This document shows positions 7,158 through 16,832 of a stretch of 16,832 nucleotides of DNA, piece after piece. The DNA is from Phoronis ovalis (taxonomy: Eukaryota; Phoronida; Phoronidae), in contig JAOXYB010022659.1 of NCBI GenBank assembly GCA_028565635.1, positions 1 to 16,832 on the forward strand, in the 5' to 3' direction. The position numbers and the translations under genes were made by a program. Each line of letters begins with the position of its first letter. Positions within the stretch are counted from its first letter, which is position 1. The notes under the pieces are model-generated. The model made no database searches. It was not told the DNA's origin and worked only from the letters and a program-made list of their open reading frames with translations.

Positions 7158-7585
7158 GATTGTGTGGTAACGAGTTAGAAATTACAAAATGGACAGCCCG
7201 ATGGGCAACTTGAACGTTTTTACTTCTTCCGGATCAATAATTTTGCAATAGGTTATGTAATTTCGCCGGAGATTTAAAATCATTAACGACAACTTAGTTA
7301 ACATCTTTAAATATCTTTATTATTTTATTAAACATGCTTACTGATACTACAGAAGTCTGTTCTCAAAATAAGTACGACGTCGCGCGTGTCTACCTGGTAT
7401 TTTAATTATTAATTATATAGCAATTTTTTGTTAAGACCTTATGCAGACGTTTTTGCCTGTCTTTCCATTATGTACAACTGATCTCCATAGATTATATCAT
7501 CTTTTCATGACAATATAAGGCCGTAGTATTAACGCCAATGCTACATAATATTTTATTTTTAAAAAAACGCCCAAACAGAGAGTAA
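7158..7585 (-). other. TH 5' flank and presumed 5' UTR/proximal promoter
   Basis: This holds no gene. It directly precedes the predicted TH start codon and contains an in-frame TAA at 7184-7182, a CCGGAAG (ETS-type) string on the minus strand at about 7226-7232, the CGACGTCG palindrome and the TATA candidate. It ends where the foldback repeat at 7586 starts. Confidence 0.45.
7412..7421 (-). promoter_or_regulatory. Possible TATA box upstream of TH
   Basis: The minus strand reads GCTATATAAT here, the best TATA-like string in the 400 bp upstream of the predicted start codon. A start site about 30 bp downstream would lie near 7380-7390 and give a 5' UTR of roughly 230 nt. A palindromic CGACGTCG, resembling a cAMP response element core, sits at 7375-7382. 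AT-rich DNA produces TATA strings by chance, so this is only a candidate. Confidence 0.28.
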
Positions 7586-8060
7586 GGCTAAGCTAGGATC
7601 TCGTTAATGTTTTTAAATAAAAATTAGTGAAAAATCCGTATTACATTTTTCGCTCACAAAGTAAATGTTTTCTGAAGCTTCCACATTCAGACTATACTAA
7701 TATGCTAGTATTTTGAGACTCATATGTGAAATGTATGAAATTTAATTAATGTTCAATTGCAATCTCATAAAAATCATAAGGTACATCCTATGGGAAAATC
7801 CAGTGGATCTAAATCGTACTAACTACGTTTTTGAGACACAAATGGTACTCCCATCATTTGTTATGACCAAATTGTAAATACCGTGAGTAATCTTTGAATT
7901 ATTAATAAATGTTTAAAAAAGAGTCGCTTTTTATTTGTTACAAAAAACTAAATTGATTATATAATAATAATCCGTGTTGCGATTTAAAAATGGTCCATAA
8001 CAAATTATGAGAGTAATTGCCGTTAAAAACGTAATTTAGCATGAATTTAGATCCACTGCG
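7586..8060. repeat. Same foldback family as 521-1564, copy 2
   Basis: It begins GGCTAAGCTAGG..CTCGTTAATG and shares with copy 1 the strings TGTGAAATGTATGAAATTTA, GGTACATCCTA, GTACTCCCAT and TTGTTATG in the same order. Internally 7800-7880 pairs with the reverse complement of 7985-8060 (CAGTGGATCTAAAT; ACTC.CAT.ATTTGTTATG). The right outer arm seen in copy 1 is missing, so this copy is truncated or rearranged. It lies about 430 bp upstream of the TH start codon. Confidence 0.75.
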
Positions 8061-10815
8061 TGGGCATGATTCCGGCCAAGGCTCACTAGAAGAAGACAAG
8101 ATGCTACACAAATACAGTATTTATTACATACCAGAAGCAGATAGCACGGCCGAGAAAGTGATATTATCTCACATTCACCAAATGATAGTAACATAGTGGG
8201 CATAGCAATTGCATGTACGGATTGAGAGTATTAAGTCGTAAAGTTAATGTGATATCCGGTTTCTTTATTAATAAAGTAGTAATTAACGATTATAAATTAC
8301 AGGCAAGCAATAGTCGCGTACAGTAACAGTGGAGTTTACGTAGCAATGCATCGATTAAGTATAAATATGCGTGAAAAAAATAGGCCTCAAAGTTGAAATG
8401 ATTCGCTCTGCTCAGTGGGTTTTATTGCGTCATGTCAATTGTTTACTTTCTCAACTTTATAAATAACGGATTTGAGCGTTACTTAATAAAATGTTATTTA
8501 CATATTAGAAACATAGAGATACATGGTATTAACATTACTACATTGTATAAATATTATTGATGAAAAATTCAGTGGAAAATTAATGACAAAGCTTACTTTT
8601 TACAAGAAGAACAGCAGCAGTTGCTTGAATGTTATTGCACAGTTTGACACGAAATTATACGGATATTTTTTAACTTTTAATTGTACGTGTCTTAAAAATA
8701 AATTTTCGAAAAACATAAGTTTTCAATTTCTTTTAAAAATACCAATCTATCAAAGCTTTAGGCACCTTCTGCATTTTGAGAAAACAACTGGATTATTCTG
8801 GCTGCAGTGTAAAATCGTACAAAGTTTATAATTTAAATATCGGTATATTATAATAATATATGTTTATTTCAGACAAATATTCATGATACATAAATAAAAT
8901 AAATGATGTTCATACTAAACAAATATGAGAGAAATATACAGAAAAATAATATAGAAATAAATATACACACTACACTGTCACAGTAATTTATCAAAAAGAC
9001 AGGAGACACAATATAAATATACAATTGTACAACTACAATACATCAGTATACCTTGGATCGCCATAGACTCCAACAAATGGATTCAAAAAAGTTATTGCAG
9101 CATGCATGAATATTATTGTGTAACAGAGCCAAAGTAAAACAGTACCCTTTTTACTGTCTTGGTTCAAAAACAGACTACACTATGCCATTTGCAGGAACAC
9201 GCGAACATTTTAAATAGAAACCATCCTTCCCCTGTCTGCAAATTGGATTTAGCCTGGTAACATACATTGCACCATGCAGTAGCACCTGTATTGTAACCAA
9301 AATATGAGATTTCCTGTTGTTTTAAGTTTCATTTTGTTGCAAGTTAAATTGAATGCATTTTACAGCAGATATGCATAATTTTATGATTATTACCTTTATG
9401 TTATCATGTTTGAATGTATTAGTATTCAGTTGATAAAAAAGTGACAATTAAAAAATATCAGTTTCAAATGTCTCTAAATCAATAAAACAGATTCTTACTT
9501 CTAAACTTAGTACATATAAAGATTATCCTTAGTTTCCCATAAAGTTATCCATGACTTTAAATTTCGTGATGTTTGCAAAGAAATAAATTTTTACCGTAAC
9601 AGAAAAAAAAATGGAATGTACTCTTATAATAATGAAAATTCACGTATTTCTTAATCTCAGTGAAGAATGTCATCTCTCTTGATATCATGTTTTTTTTTGT
9701 TCATTCTACAATTATTTTTTCCCCTTTATCTGTTTAATAATTCCTATCTTAATCATAAAACTAGTGTGAACACTCACATTTCCCTTGATCAATATTTAAG
9801 TTTGGACTAACTGTTGGGAAACACGTCTCGTCAAAGCTGCCGGAAATGAAACTAAGCTTGTAACTAGGCAGTGAGTATCAAAGTATACATGGTTTAAGAT
9901 GTAACTGTTATATATTTTTTAGAAATGTTTTATTAGTGAACCATAAATATCTTACAATTTTATGAGTGTAATAACTTGATCAAATATCATAATTGCGAAC
10001 GCTTTAACTTGAAATGATATACTTGTATTTTGAAAACTTAAAAATGGCAGCATTTGAACTTTATAATTGCGCTTGGCACAATAACTTTGTGTGCTAGTGA
10101 ATATAAAAAAGAAAGGCAATAATGAGAAGTTAATTACAAATATTTAATCATTGTATATTTTCGCTTTGTATATATAAATGCTACATTAAAATTATTTAAA
10201 GCGTGGGTTATAATATGATTTATTGTAAGTACAGTTCAATATTTTCAGTGTTTTAAATTCACGTATGGATGTTTAAAATCAAAAACTGAAATCTAAAATT
10301 TTAGACTAATATTCAACTATTTTCTTGTAATAGACCTGCATAGTACATATTTTAAGCAAAAATCAGATCTGAGAGCATAAGGAAACTTTATAAGTTTAAT
10401 CAATCACGTAACAACTAACCTATTGCACTAAAGAAGTTAATGAAATGGCAGGAAATTTACCGGTAATTAAACTTACATCGCGCTAATTAATTCATCGGCG
10501 GTGATTCAGATCAAAAGTTTTCATATTCTACAGATATATAGGAAAAAAAAAGATTGTTGTAAACTACAACTCAGATCATTAAACTAAAAAAACATGATAT
10601 GATCAATCATTTTAGTTTTAAATTACTTTATAACGTAATGACATCTCATATATCATTTTAAAATCATTTTAATATCCGTAGAAGGAAAATAGTATTATAT
10701 TTCTACCAACGTAATATTTGTTTTACTGATATTGAACAGTATTTTGAACCACATGCAAAAAACAGAAATCACATAAACGCTAGTGATAAAGTAGAAGGCG
10801 GCGTAAAGCACAATA
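8061..10815. other. Intergenic AT-rich DNA, no gene seen
   Basis: About 2.75 kb upstream of TH. The longest ORF (8523-8831, plus, 102 codons) is rich in Phe, Leu, Lys and Ser, with no motif or splice context suggesting a gene. There is a weak hairpin at 10579-10621 (TTAAACTAAAA against TTTTAGTTTTAA). I see no tRNA, tandem array or TE domain. Confidence 0.6.
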
Positions 10816-11851
10816 TTAAGGGAATGTACATTAATTATGGTCTGGTCTGGGGGCGGCTAATTTGGGAGGTCATGGATTTTTGGTCACTACCCGGGAATTC
10901 TTAATATTTGTATCTGATGCCGAAGAAAAACAAAGGAAATAGTGCGTGGGACGAGTTCGCATAAGATCAAGGATTCTGTGAAATAAATTAATCATTTTAA
11001 ATTAAAACTGGTCTGAATAACGATTTATTTAAAAATAAATCAAAAAATGTAGTTCAGCATAACTTTAAAATAAATATTAATTATTTTCCTCATAATGAGT
11101 AGTTGAAAATTGTGAAATTTCCTGATTAGCACTGAGAGAAAGGATTTTCTTTCTAGGTAATAAAATTTTGTTTAAGCTGTTTCTTTATTTGTCAGAAACA
11201 ATCTAGTTACACCCATAACATCTTGTAGTTTAGATGCATCTTGAAGCTTCTTTTGTCGTCATTAAAATTACAATTTCTGTCGTACCTTTTAATTTCATTA
11301 CAATTTTCTAGTTTTCGCCTTACGGGAATTTTCTTTCTTACGTATAAAACGAATATATATATGGAACATTCATTTCTATTTCTAGGATCAGTCCTGTTCA
11401 AAATCTGATATATCAATCCCTGATTATTGTGTAACCTTTTATTACCACATTGAGCTTTTTTTCCATATTCCTAGCATAGCCAATTTATCAGTGATGAATT
11501 TGAATAGCTCGGCTGTGTTGATGTTGTATATTCTACAACTATTCAGTAGTATATACAGGGAATAATTTAAATTTTAAATAGTAATATGAGACCATGTAAT
11601 CTGAATAATAAGTATTTTTTGCATGAGTGTTAATATTCCTTAAAAGCAGGATATTAATAATTATACATGTATCTCTGCGTAAACTGAATGTTTTGCCTTT
11701 TAAAATGTAATGTCAATTTTCAAAAGGGGTCATGGATTTTTTGGCACCGTCCAAGAAGGTCAAATTTTTTTAGCATCATCTAAGAGGGGATCACAAGTTT
11801 TTGACATGTACTTTAGCAAAATTTACCGTCCTTTTAATGAACATTCCTTAA
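10816..11851. repeat. About 1-kb element with imperfect inverted ends
   Basis: The left end reads TTAAGGGAATGTACATTAAT, and the reverse complement of the right end reads TTAAGGAATGTTCATTAAAA followed by GGACGG. Inside both ends is GGTCATGGATTTTTGG-type sequence (10868 and 11728, direct orientation). The right part carries further runs of this style (AGGTCAAATTTTTTTAGCATC; GGGGATCACAAGTTTTTGAC). The middle is AT-rich without coding sequence; the minus ORF at 11207-11416 shows no motif. This is a probable non-autonomous or decayed repeat. Confidence 0.45.
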
Positions 11852-12861
11852 TGACGCCATTTAATCATTTTATATAGTTTTATAAATTATTTTCTACAGC
11901 CGTTTTCTTACCTCCAAACTATAACTTTTTTGAAATGCTAATCTTCGTGCTGCGGCTTCAACGTCGCTCATTATTGTATCTGTTAATGAAGACAAATAAA
12001 CCACTTAATTGAGACCTCTTTGCAGTCGATAGTGTGATTTTTTTCCTTTTATTTTTCTTTCAGCAAATAGGTTACTTTTTTTGAAAAAAATCCAACTAAA
12101 GTAAACACTTATCTTTGTTACATAAATGCAACATCACTTGGTACAGAAAGCGTATTATCGAGGTTATCACCAACACGTGAAAAGTCACCGATCTTATTTT
12201 GAACTAAGCTAAATAAAATAACAGACTACCAATTATAATAACGATTAAATTGTAATGAAACTGTTACGCCAATTATTGAGCTTTATAGCAGATTGCGGAA
12301 TATGCGGAAATTTAAATCCACGACTGTTTAACCACTACAGCATTAAATTGCGTGCACGTGACTTGCCAGTTTATGAAAGTTTTGTTACAAATTTATTGAT
12401 ATTTTATGCTAGTGAATATTCAATGAATAAAGAGTATTTATTTAAAAACCCGTTGGCATTGTAAACATTATAAAATGTCTGCTGACGTATGACCGTGATC
12501 GATTTGAAGATATACGTAGTACTATCGCCGTGTCAATATAATGTCTCTGCCGGAAAAGAATAGAAATGTAACTATATACCACTGTTCAGATTATCTTCTT
12601 TGAGTATGCTAAATATTTTGAAATCATTGTATAATACTTCATCGTCTGAAAAAAATGTGGTTTTCATTGCTGATTTTCATTTTTGATAATAAACAACAAA
12701 TTTATTGTTTCGATATTATTGTTTATGTTACATTTAATAACGCGTATGACCATAAAAGTTTAGAACTGTTTATACTTATTTTGATAAAATAGAAAAGGAA
12801 CATGTAATAAAATAAAATTAAATGCGGGAATTGATATTAATACAATATAAAATACTGGTAC
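11852..12861. other. Intergenic AT-rich DNA, no gene seen
   Basis: About 1 kb. A 69-codon plus ORF (12255-12464) has unremarkable composition, no domain I recognise and no supporting splice pattern. I see no repeat. Confidence 0.55.
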
Positions 12862-13072
12862 TTCCTCCATAAGAACAACACGAAAATTATTGTTTTATTT
12901 TTATACTATTAATGAATGATAATTAATATAATTTATGACTTTTGAATAGTTGATTCTTTTCTTCTTGGAAATGCTTCAAAGATATGGGTCTGTTGGACTT
13001 GTTGGACCTGTTTATAGTTATCATTTATCATCATTTATTAATAATAATTTTCGTGTTGTTCTTATGGAGGAA
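12862..13072. mobile_element. 211-bp MITE-like element with perfect 30-bp inverted ends
   Basis: Bases 12862-12891 are the exact reverse complement of 13043-13072 (outer end TTCCTCCATAAGAACAACAC, then GAAAATTATT). The 151-bp interior is AT-rich with a short direct repeat (TGTTGGACTTGTTGGACCTG, about 12991-13010) and no ORF. The perfect arms suggest a younger insertion than the other elements here, or arm correction. No convincing target-site duplication flanks it, and the superfamily is not assignable. Confidence 0.75.
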
Positions 13073-13439
13073 TTCCCGATTCAAATACTTAATCTTAGTG
13101 TAATATATTTTATATAGATTTTACCTATAAAATATGCAAATTATGCAAGGTATAAGTGTAATACTGGCGTGCCATGTTTACCTTTTTCGTGAGGGGCGGC
13201 GTGTGGAGAATCGGGCCCGGGAATCCGTTTCGCAGGTTCCGGCTATTTGTTAACAAATATTAATGTGTTATTATGTTAAACAACAATGCTTTTTCAGATG
13301 TATTAAACGGCACAAAAGATGACAGGGGTTATTAGGTGTATTTGTCTGCTGCAATTCGTTTATATTAAGAATACATTGTTTGGTAGCATTAATTCGAGTA
13401 ATAGTTGCCCAGTGCATTAAATAAGTTATATTCAGAGTT

Positions 13440-13790
13440 CACTTAAGTGTTGCCAGATATCAGCTACGTGGCAGAGACTGTACATGACCTGACACATGTT
13501 TCATTGAAACAAAGGTGGCTGTTTCTGACAGGAAGCCCTCTATTCCCATCAACCAGCTGATTTTGTATGGTTTGTAATGGATGGATGACCCTATTCACCT
13601 TTCAGAGGAAGTTCTTGCATGGTGTATCATATACTTCACACTGATCCAATAATTACAACTTGGAGCTGTGAATGTGAAGAGATGTAACCAATTCGTCTAC
13701 TGAACTAACAGTCTTGGACTACAGGCAGCCCGGACAAGAATTCTTGTATGTACGGATGTAACCCCTGTTATGTGTGAGATATTTACTAAA
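13440..13790. other. Less AT-rich, non-repetitive stretch of unknown nature
   Basis: This segment stands out by base composition and complexity from the surrounding AT-rich DNA, with few A/T runs. Both strands are broken by stops in all frames; the longest in-frame piece is a 23-codon plus ORF starting MDDPIHLSEEVL. It could be a non-coding exon, a piece of 5' UTR, a decayed repeat or a regulatory element. I cannot decide among them. Confidence 0.3.
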
Positions 13791-14034
13791 CTAGTTTGTT
13801 GAACGCCCTGCTGAAAGCAGCTGGAAAACACTTTGTTAATTACAGTTGTTTATTTTTTTCAAGGGAAATCCTATTTAAATGATATCGGGATAAGTAAAGT
13901 AAGAGTTAAATCGTTAATACTGTGCCGAGTGTTGCGTCCGCCCAGGTTTTGTCGATTTGAGTCAATAATATGTTGATTGTCGGGTCTGCACCCCGGTATA
14001 CACTACGAAAAATGGCCATAACTGTATAATTTTT

Positions 14035-14064
14035 AACTAGTTTCGAACTAGTTTCGAACTAGTT
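14035..14064. repeat. 11-bp tandem repeat, 2.7 copies
   Basis: AACTAGTTTCG is repeated at 14035 and 14046, followed by AACTAGTT at 14057. Each unit contains the palindrome AACTAGTT. Confidence 0.85.
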
Positions 14065-16160
14065 AACAAAGTCCCAGTGTAAATATAGATACCCCATATT
14101 TATCCCCGGATACCTACTTCGGTTTCTGGGTGGTCAATAAAATTAGAGGAGCTAACAAGGCTACTTTGGAAATTTCTTGAAAAACACGTTTATTTGCATT
14201 TTAAGAGCCATATATGTAAATTTATATTAATATAATAAACAAGACTATACAATCCCGGGTATACAATTTATTTAGTATGGTACTTTTTCAACTATTTGAA
14301 AAAATTAAAGTTTTCCACATTTCTCTCAAATTCTACTTGTCAGCTAAAAAATGATAAGAACACTCCAAATACATGTTGAGGGTAATACATTCACAGGATT
14401 CTACATGCACGCTATATAAGTCATACTGTTCACTTGGAATTAAATTAAAGTTGAGTTTCTTTTTGTGTGATAATATAACAATGCCACTCATGTAAAGACT
14501 ATAAAAACATGTGTTATATTTCAGAATAATATATTTACACTGCAAGACCTGGAGTCGGACTGACTGTCAAATAGCTATAATAGTGAACAGAGCATTCAAC
14601 TTGATAGTGATTTTTTATTCACTGATCACTGTGGTTGTTATAGAGGTTTGCAGAGTTAGATTTGTTTATTCAAAATGATATCCTAATGAAATATGAGTGT
14701 GGATGAAATGTTGCTGATGGAAGCAGCAAGATGCCATTAAATGTTAGACGTTTGATAGACTGGATAAAATTACATTTCATAGAGGTAAATTTTTTAAACC
14801 CCCATTTTTTACTAAAAGGGGAGGTTGTTGACCAATGTTCTAATAATAGTCCTGAGGTTCAATCACACCTTTTAATTGGTACATCATGGTAATTTGCGAA
14901 AGAGCGTTTGAGTGTGTTCAATTTTTTAAGGGTAAATTATATTTTTTTACGGATTATTGTATGTTTTTTATAAGTAGTTTATTTTCAGATATGTCAACCA
15001 AAATAATGCTTTTATGGAAAAATGACGATAAACTATTTAAGAAAAGAACTATAATGTTATCCGTATCAGTTGTCATTTTTTATATATTATTGAGTTATAT
15101 CTTGAAGGGCTGCTAAAATAATTGATGGTGGGAATAAAATAGTTTTATTGCGGTAAAATTTTAAATATGATACCAATTAGTGGTTGCTAAAATCTATCGC
15201 CATGTTATTAATCATGACCACCAAAGACTAGTAAATGCAAACACTCGACAATTATAAGATGCTGTGGTTTCACTCATGGATGACTCATTTGGCGAATGTT
15301 TTTAAAGAAGACGTATTACGCTATAATTTGGAATATACACTTTTTGGACAGTCTATTTTTAGCACGTTTATCACTTTAATCAAAAGTGCATTGATAACAA
15401 AACAAATTTGAGACTGAATGAAAAGTTTCAAATCTCATGAACTTAATTGGATATAATTTCAGCCATTGTAGTGAAACGTATTCTGATTCACTATGAATCT
15501 GACATTATTCTAAAGCAAAAACCTCTTTGAAATCTTCATTTGAAGCAACACCGATTTAATCGTTCGTCACAAAAGTTACATGTACCCTTCTACCTAAATT
15601 AAATAATCGTCTAAGATAGTTTCATCCTATTTAGTTGCTGTGGCTGACGGGAAATGTACTTTTATTCTGGAGAGCATACACTTTTTATAAACATGACCCA
15701 AGCTATTTCTACTTACACCAGATGTTAGGGGTGAGTATTACCTTTGTATTTCCGCGGTTTATTGATATATCCTATTTGTAATGATAAACAGAGAGAAAAA
15801 AGAGATTGTAAAAAACTGGGAAATTCATGTTTTCTGATAGAGTGCGCCATGTCAAAAGAGTTTATTGTGTGGGACTTCACCTGGCATGCCTGTGTATTAA
15901 CACCGGGTATTAACCGATATTGTTTCCTGTAGGGCTGGTTATGTATTTCAAGGGGAACAGCAGCGACACTAAATCTCAATTGCGGCTTGATTTTGCTACC
16001 AATGTGTAAAACCATAACATCATGGCTAAGAGGGTTTTCAGCAAAGGTAACCTTTACACATATATTAGAGTTGTCCAAGATAACCTGGCTATTTCTAAAA
16101 TTTCACTCCAGACCTATTCTCTTGTAGTCTGATTTAATATGCAAGTTTGCCTGTTTGCGT
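14065..16160. other. Intergenic DNA, no gene supported
   Basis: About 2.1 kb of AT-rich DNA. ORFs at 14333-14545 (minus), 14886-15116 (plus, 76 codons with a hydrophobic C-terminus) and 15725-16078 (minus, 117 codons, the longest unexplained ORF upstream of TH) show no recognisable domain. The last lies in a somewhat more complex stretch (15720-16090) and could be remnant repeat DNA. Confidence 0.5.
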
Positions 16161-16216
16161 ACACACGCACACACACATCCGCACCTATACCCACACACAC
16201 ACACACACACACACAT

Positions 16217-16249
<33 letters not shown>
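16161..16249 (+). repeat. Compound (AC)n-(AT)n microsatellite
   Basis: An interrupted AC run covers about 16161-16215, followed by ATGTTT and a pure AT run at 16221-16249. The length is likely polymorphic. Confidence 0.95.
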
Positions 16250-16255
<6 letters not shown>

Positions 16256-16555
16256 AATTTTTTTTTGGTTAAACTTTAGGGCCTCAAGCCCATGTTTTGG
16301 GCCATGAATACGCGTGTTCGTTTATAAAATATCAAGAATGGAGACAAATTAAAACTAGGTGAACATATTAACAAAATAATATGTATGTACACACACAAAC
16401 TAAAGTGCCTTCCGAAGCTGCTTGAACCAACTTACTTATATGATAAACATAAGCAGCCATGGATTTTATTTCTCATATATACATCCTCTGATTTCAAAGT
16501 TGTATAAACATTTCCTTAGTGAATGTAATATTGACAGGGATATGAGTTAAACAAA
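16250..16555. other. Short intergenic stretch, nothing supported
   Basis: It contains AT-rich DNA with a GGCCTCAAGCCC..GGGCC string near 16281 that can form a small stem. I see no gene or defined repeat. Confidence 0.5.
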
Positions 16556-16790
16556 GATGCGAAGATCGGTATAAAAAAACGAAGAAATCGAAGACTTGCT
16601 AAAAATGCGAAGATCCCGAAATCTAGCAAAAAATTAGAATTAATAATAATCATTCATCAAACCACTGTATTTTGCATATATTCTGAACCCTCTAGTTTCG
16701 CTTCTCGCCCTGCGGACGCTCGCTTAGATACTGTCAAAAAAGTGAAGATCTGCCAAAAAAAAGTGATGAAAGTGAAGATCGACCCCCATG
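16556..16790 (+). repeat. A-rich array with scattered GAAGATC motifs
   Basis: GCGAAGATCGG, GAAGAAATCGAAGAC, GCGAAGATCCCG, GTGAAGATCTGCC and GTGAAGATCGACC recur, separated by A-rich spacers (TAAAAAAAC, CTAAAAATGC, CCAAAAAAAAGTG), in two clusters (16556-16632 and 16738-16790) around a unique GC-richer piece (CTTCTCGCCCTGCGGACGC). It looks like degenerate copies of one short unit at the edge of a dispersed repeat. Confidence 0.55.
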
Positions 16791-16832
16791 TCCACCGTCA
16801 TTATTCGGGGGAAAAAGTATTCCTTGTATTAT

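Noticed and set aside
8523-8831. 102-codon plus ORF
   Set aside because: Composition typical of translated AT-rich DNA (Phe, Leu, Lys, Ser, Asn), no motif, no splice or neighbour support.
12255-12464. 69-codon plus ORF
   Set aside because: Length expected by chance in 17 kb of such DNA; no family recognised.
14850-14880. GGTTCAATCAC resembling a tRNA/SINE B box
   Set aside because: No matching A box upstream and no cloverleaf; a single weak match in AT-rich DNA.
14886-15116. 76-codon plus ORF with a hydrophobic C-terminal stretch
   Set aside because: The apparent membrane segment follows from T-rich DNA; no homology or promoter support is visible.

Overview
The window is AT-rich, intron-rich animal genomic DNA. 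It carries the 5' half of one recognisable protein-coding gene, tyrosine hydroxylase (TH), on the minus strand. The repeat types (foldback elements, 'aacggggtat' minisatellite, A-rich 'gaagatc' arrays) and the TH peptide suggest a lophotrochozoan invertebrate, most likely a mollusc and perhaps a bivalve. That placement is inference; the TH call is firm.

Layout of the gene, in transcript order (right to left): exon 1 with the start codon (7053-7157, the least certain exon), exon 2 (6119-6373), exon 3 (3188-3368), exon 4 (1725-1813), exon 5 (361-428) and exon 6 (111-161). The gene then runs off the left edge. All reading-frame phases join without a break, giving 249 complete codons plus two bases of a split Trp codon. 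Exons 1-2 encode the N-terminal regulatory tail, with an RRRS site matching the human TH Ser40 context. The end of exon 2 and exon 3 encode the ACT-type regulatory domain. Exons 4-6 begin the catalytic domain. The iron ligands and the C-terminal tetramerisation helix lie outside the window. TH converts tyrosine to L-DOPA, the rate-limiting step of catecholamine synthesis; in molluscs it also feeds DOPA- or dopamine-based pigment and shell chemistry.

The introns are full of repeats. Intron 4 is mostly a foldback element (521-1564) interrupted by a second one with 48-bp near-perfect inverted ends and GATATC-rich contents (964-1432). Intron 3 holds a foldback and a degenerate minisatellite. Intron 2 holds a possible 625-bp inverted-repeat unit containing an old ORF.

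From 7158 to the right edge (about 9.7 kb, 5' of TH) I find no convincing gene. This stretch has a possible TATA box about 255 bp upstream of the TH start codon, another copy of the intron-4 foldback family (7586-8060), a 1-kb element with inverted ends (10816-11851), a 211-bp element with perfect 30-bp inverted ends (12862-13072), a less AT-rich unexplained stretch (13440-13790), a compound AC/AT microsatellite (16161-16249) and a 'gaagatc' motif array (16556-16790).

I did not find a previously undescribed multi-gene system. The points of most interest are the TH gene structure (a GC-AG intron, an extra intron that creates a 51-nt exon, an unusual N-terminal exon) and the nested foldback elements.
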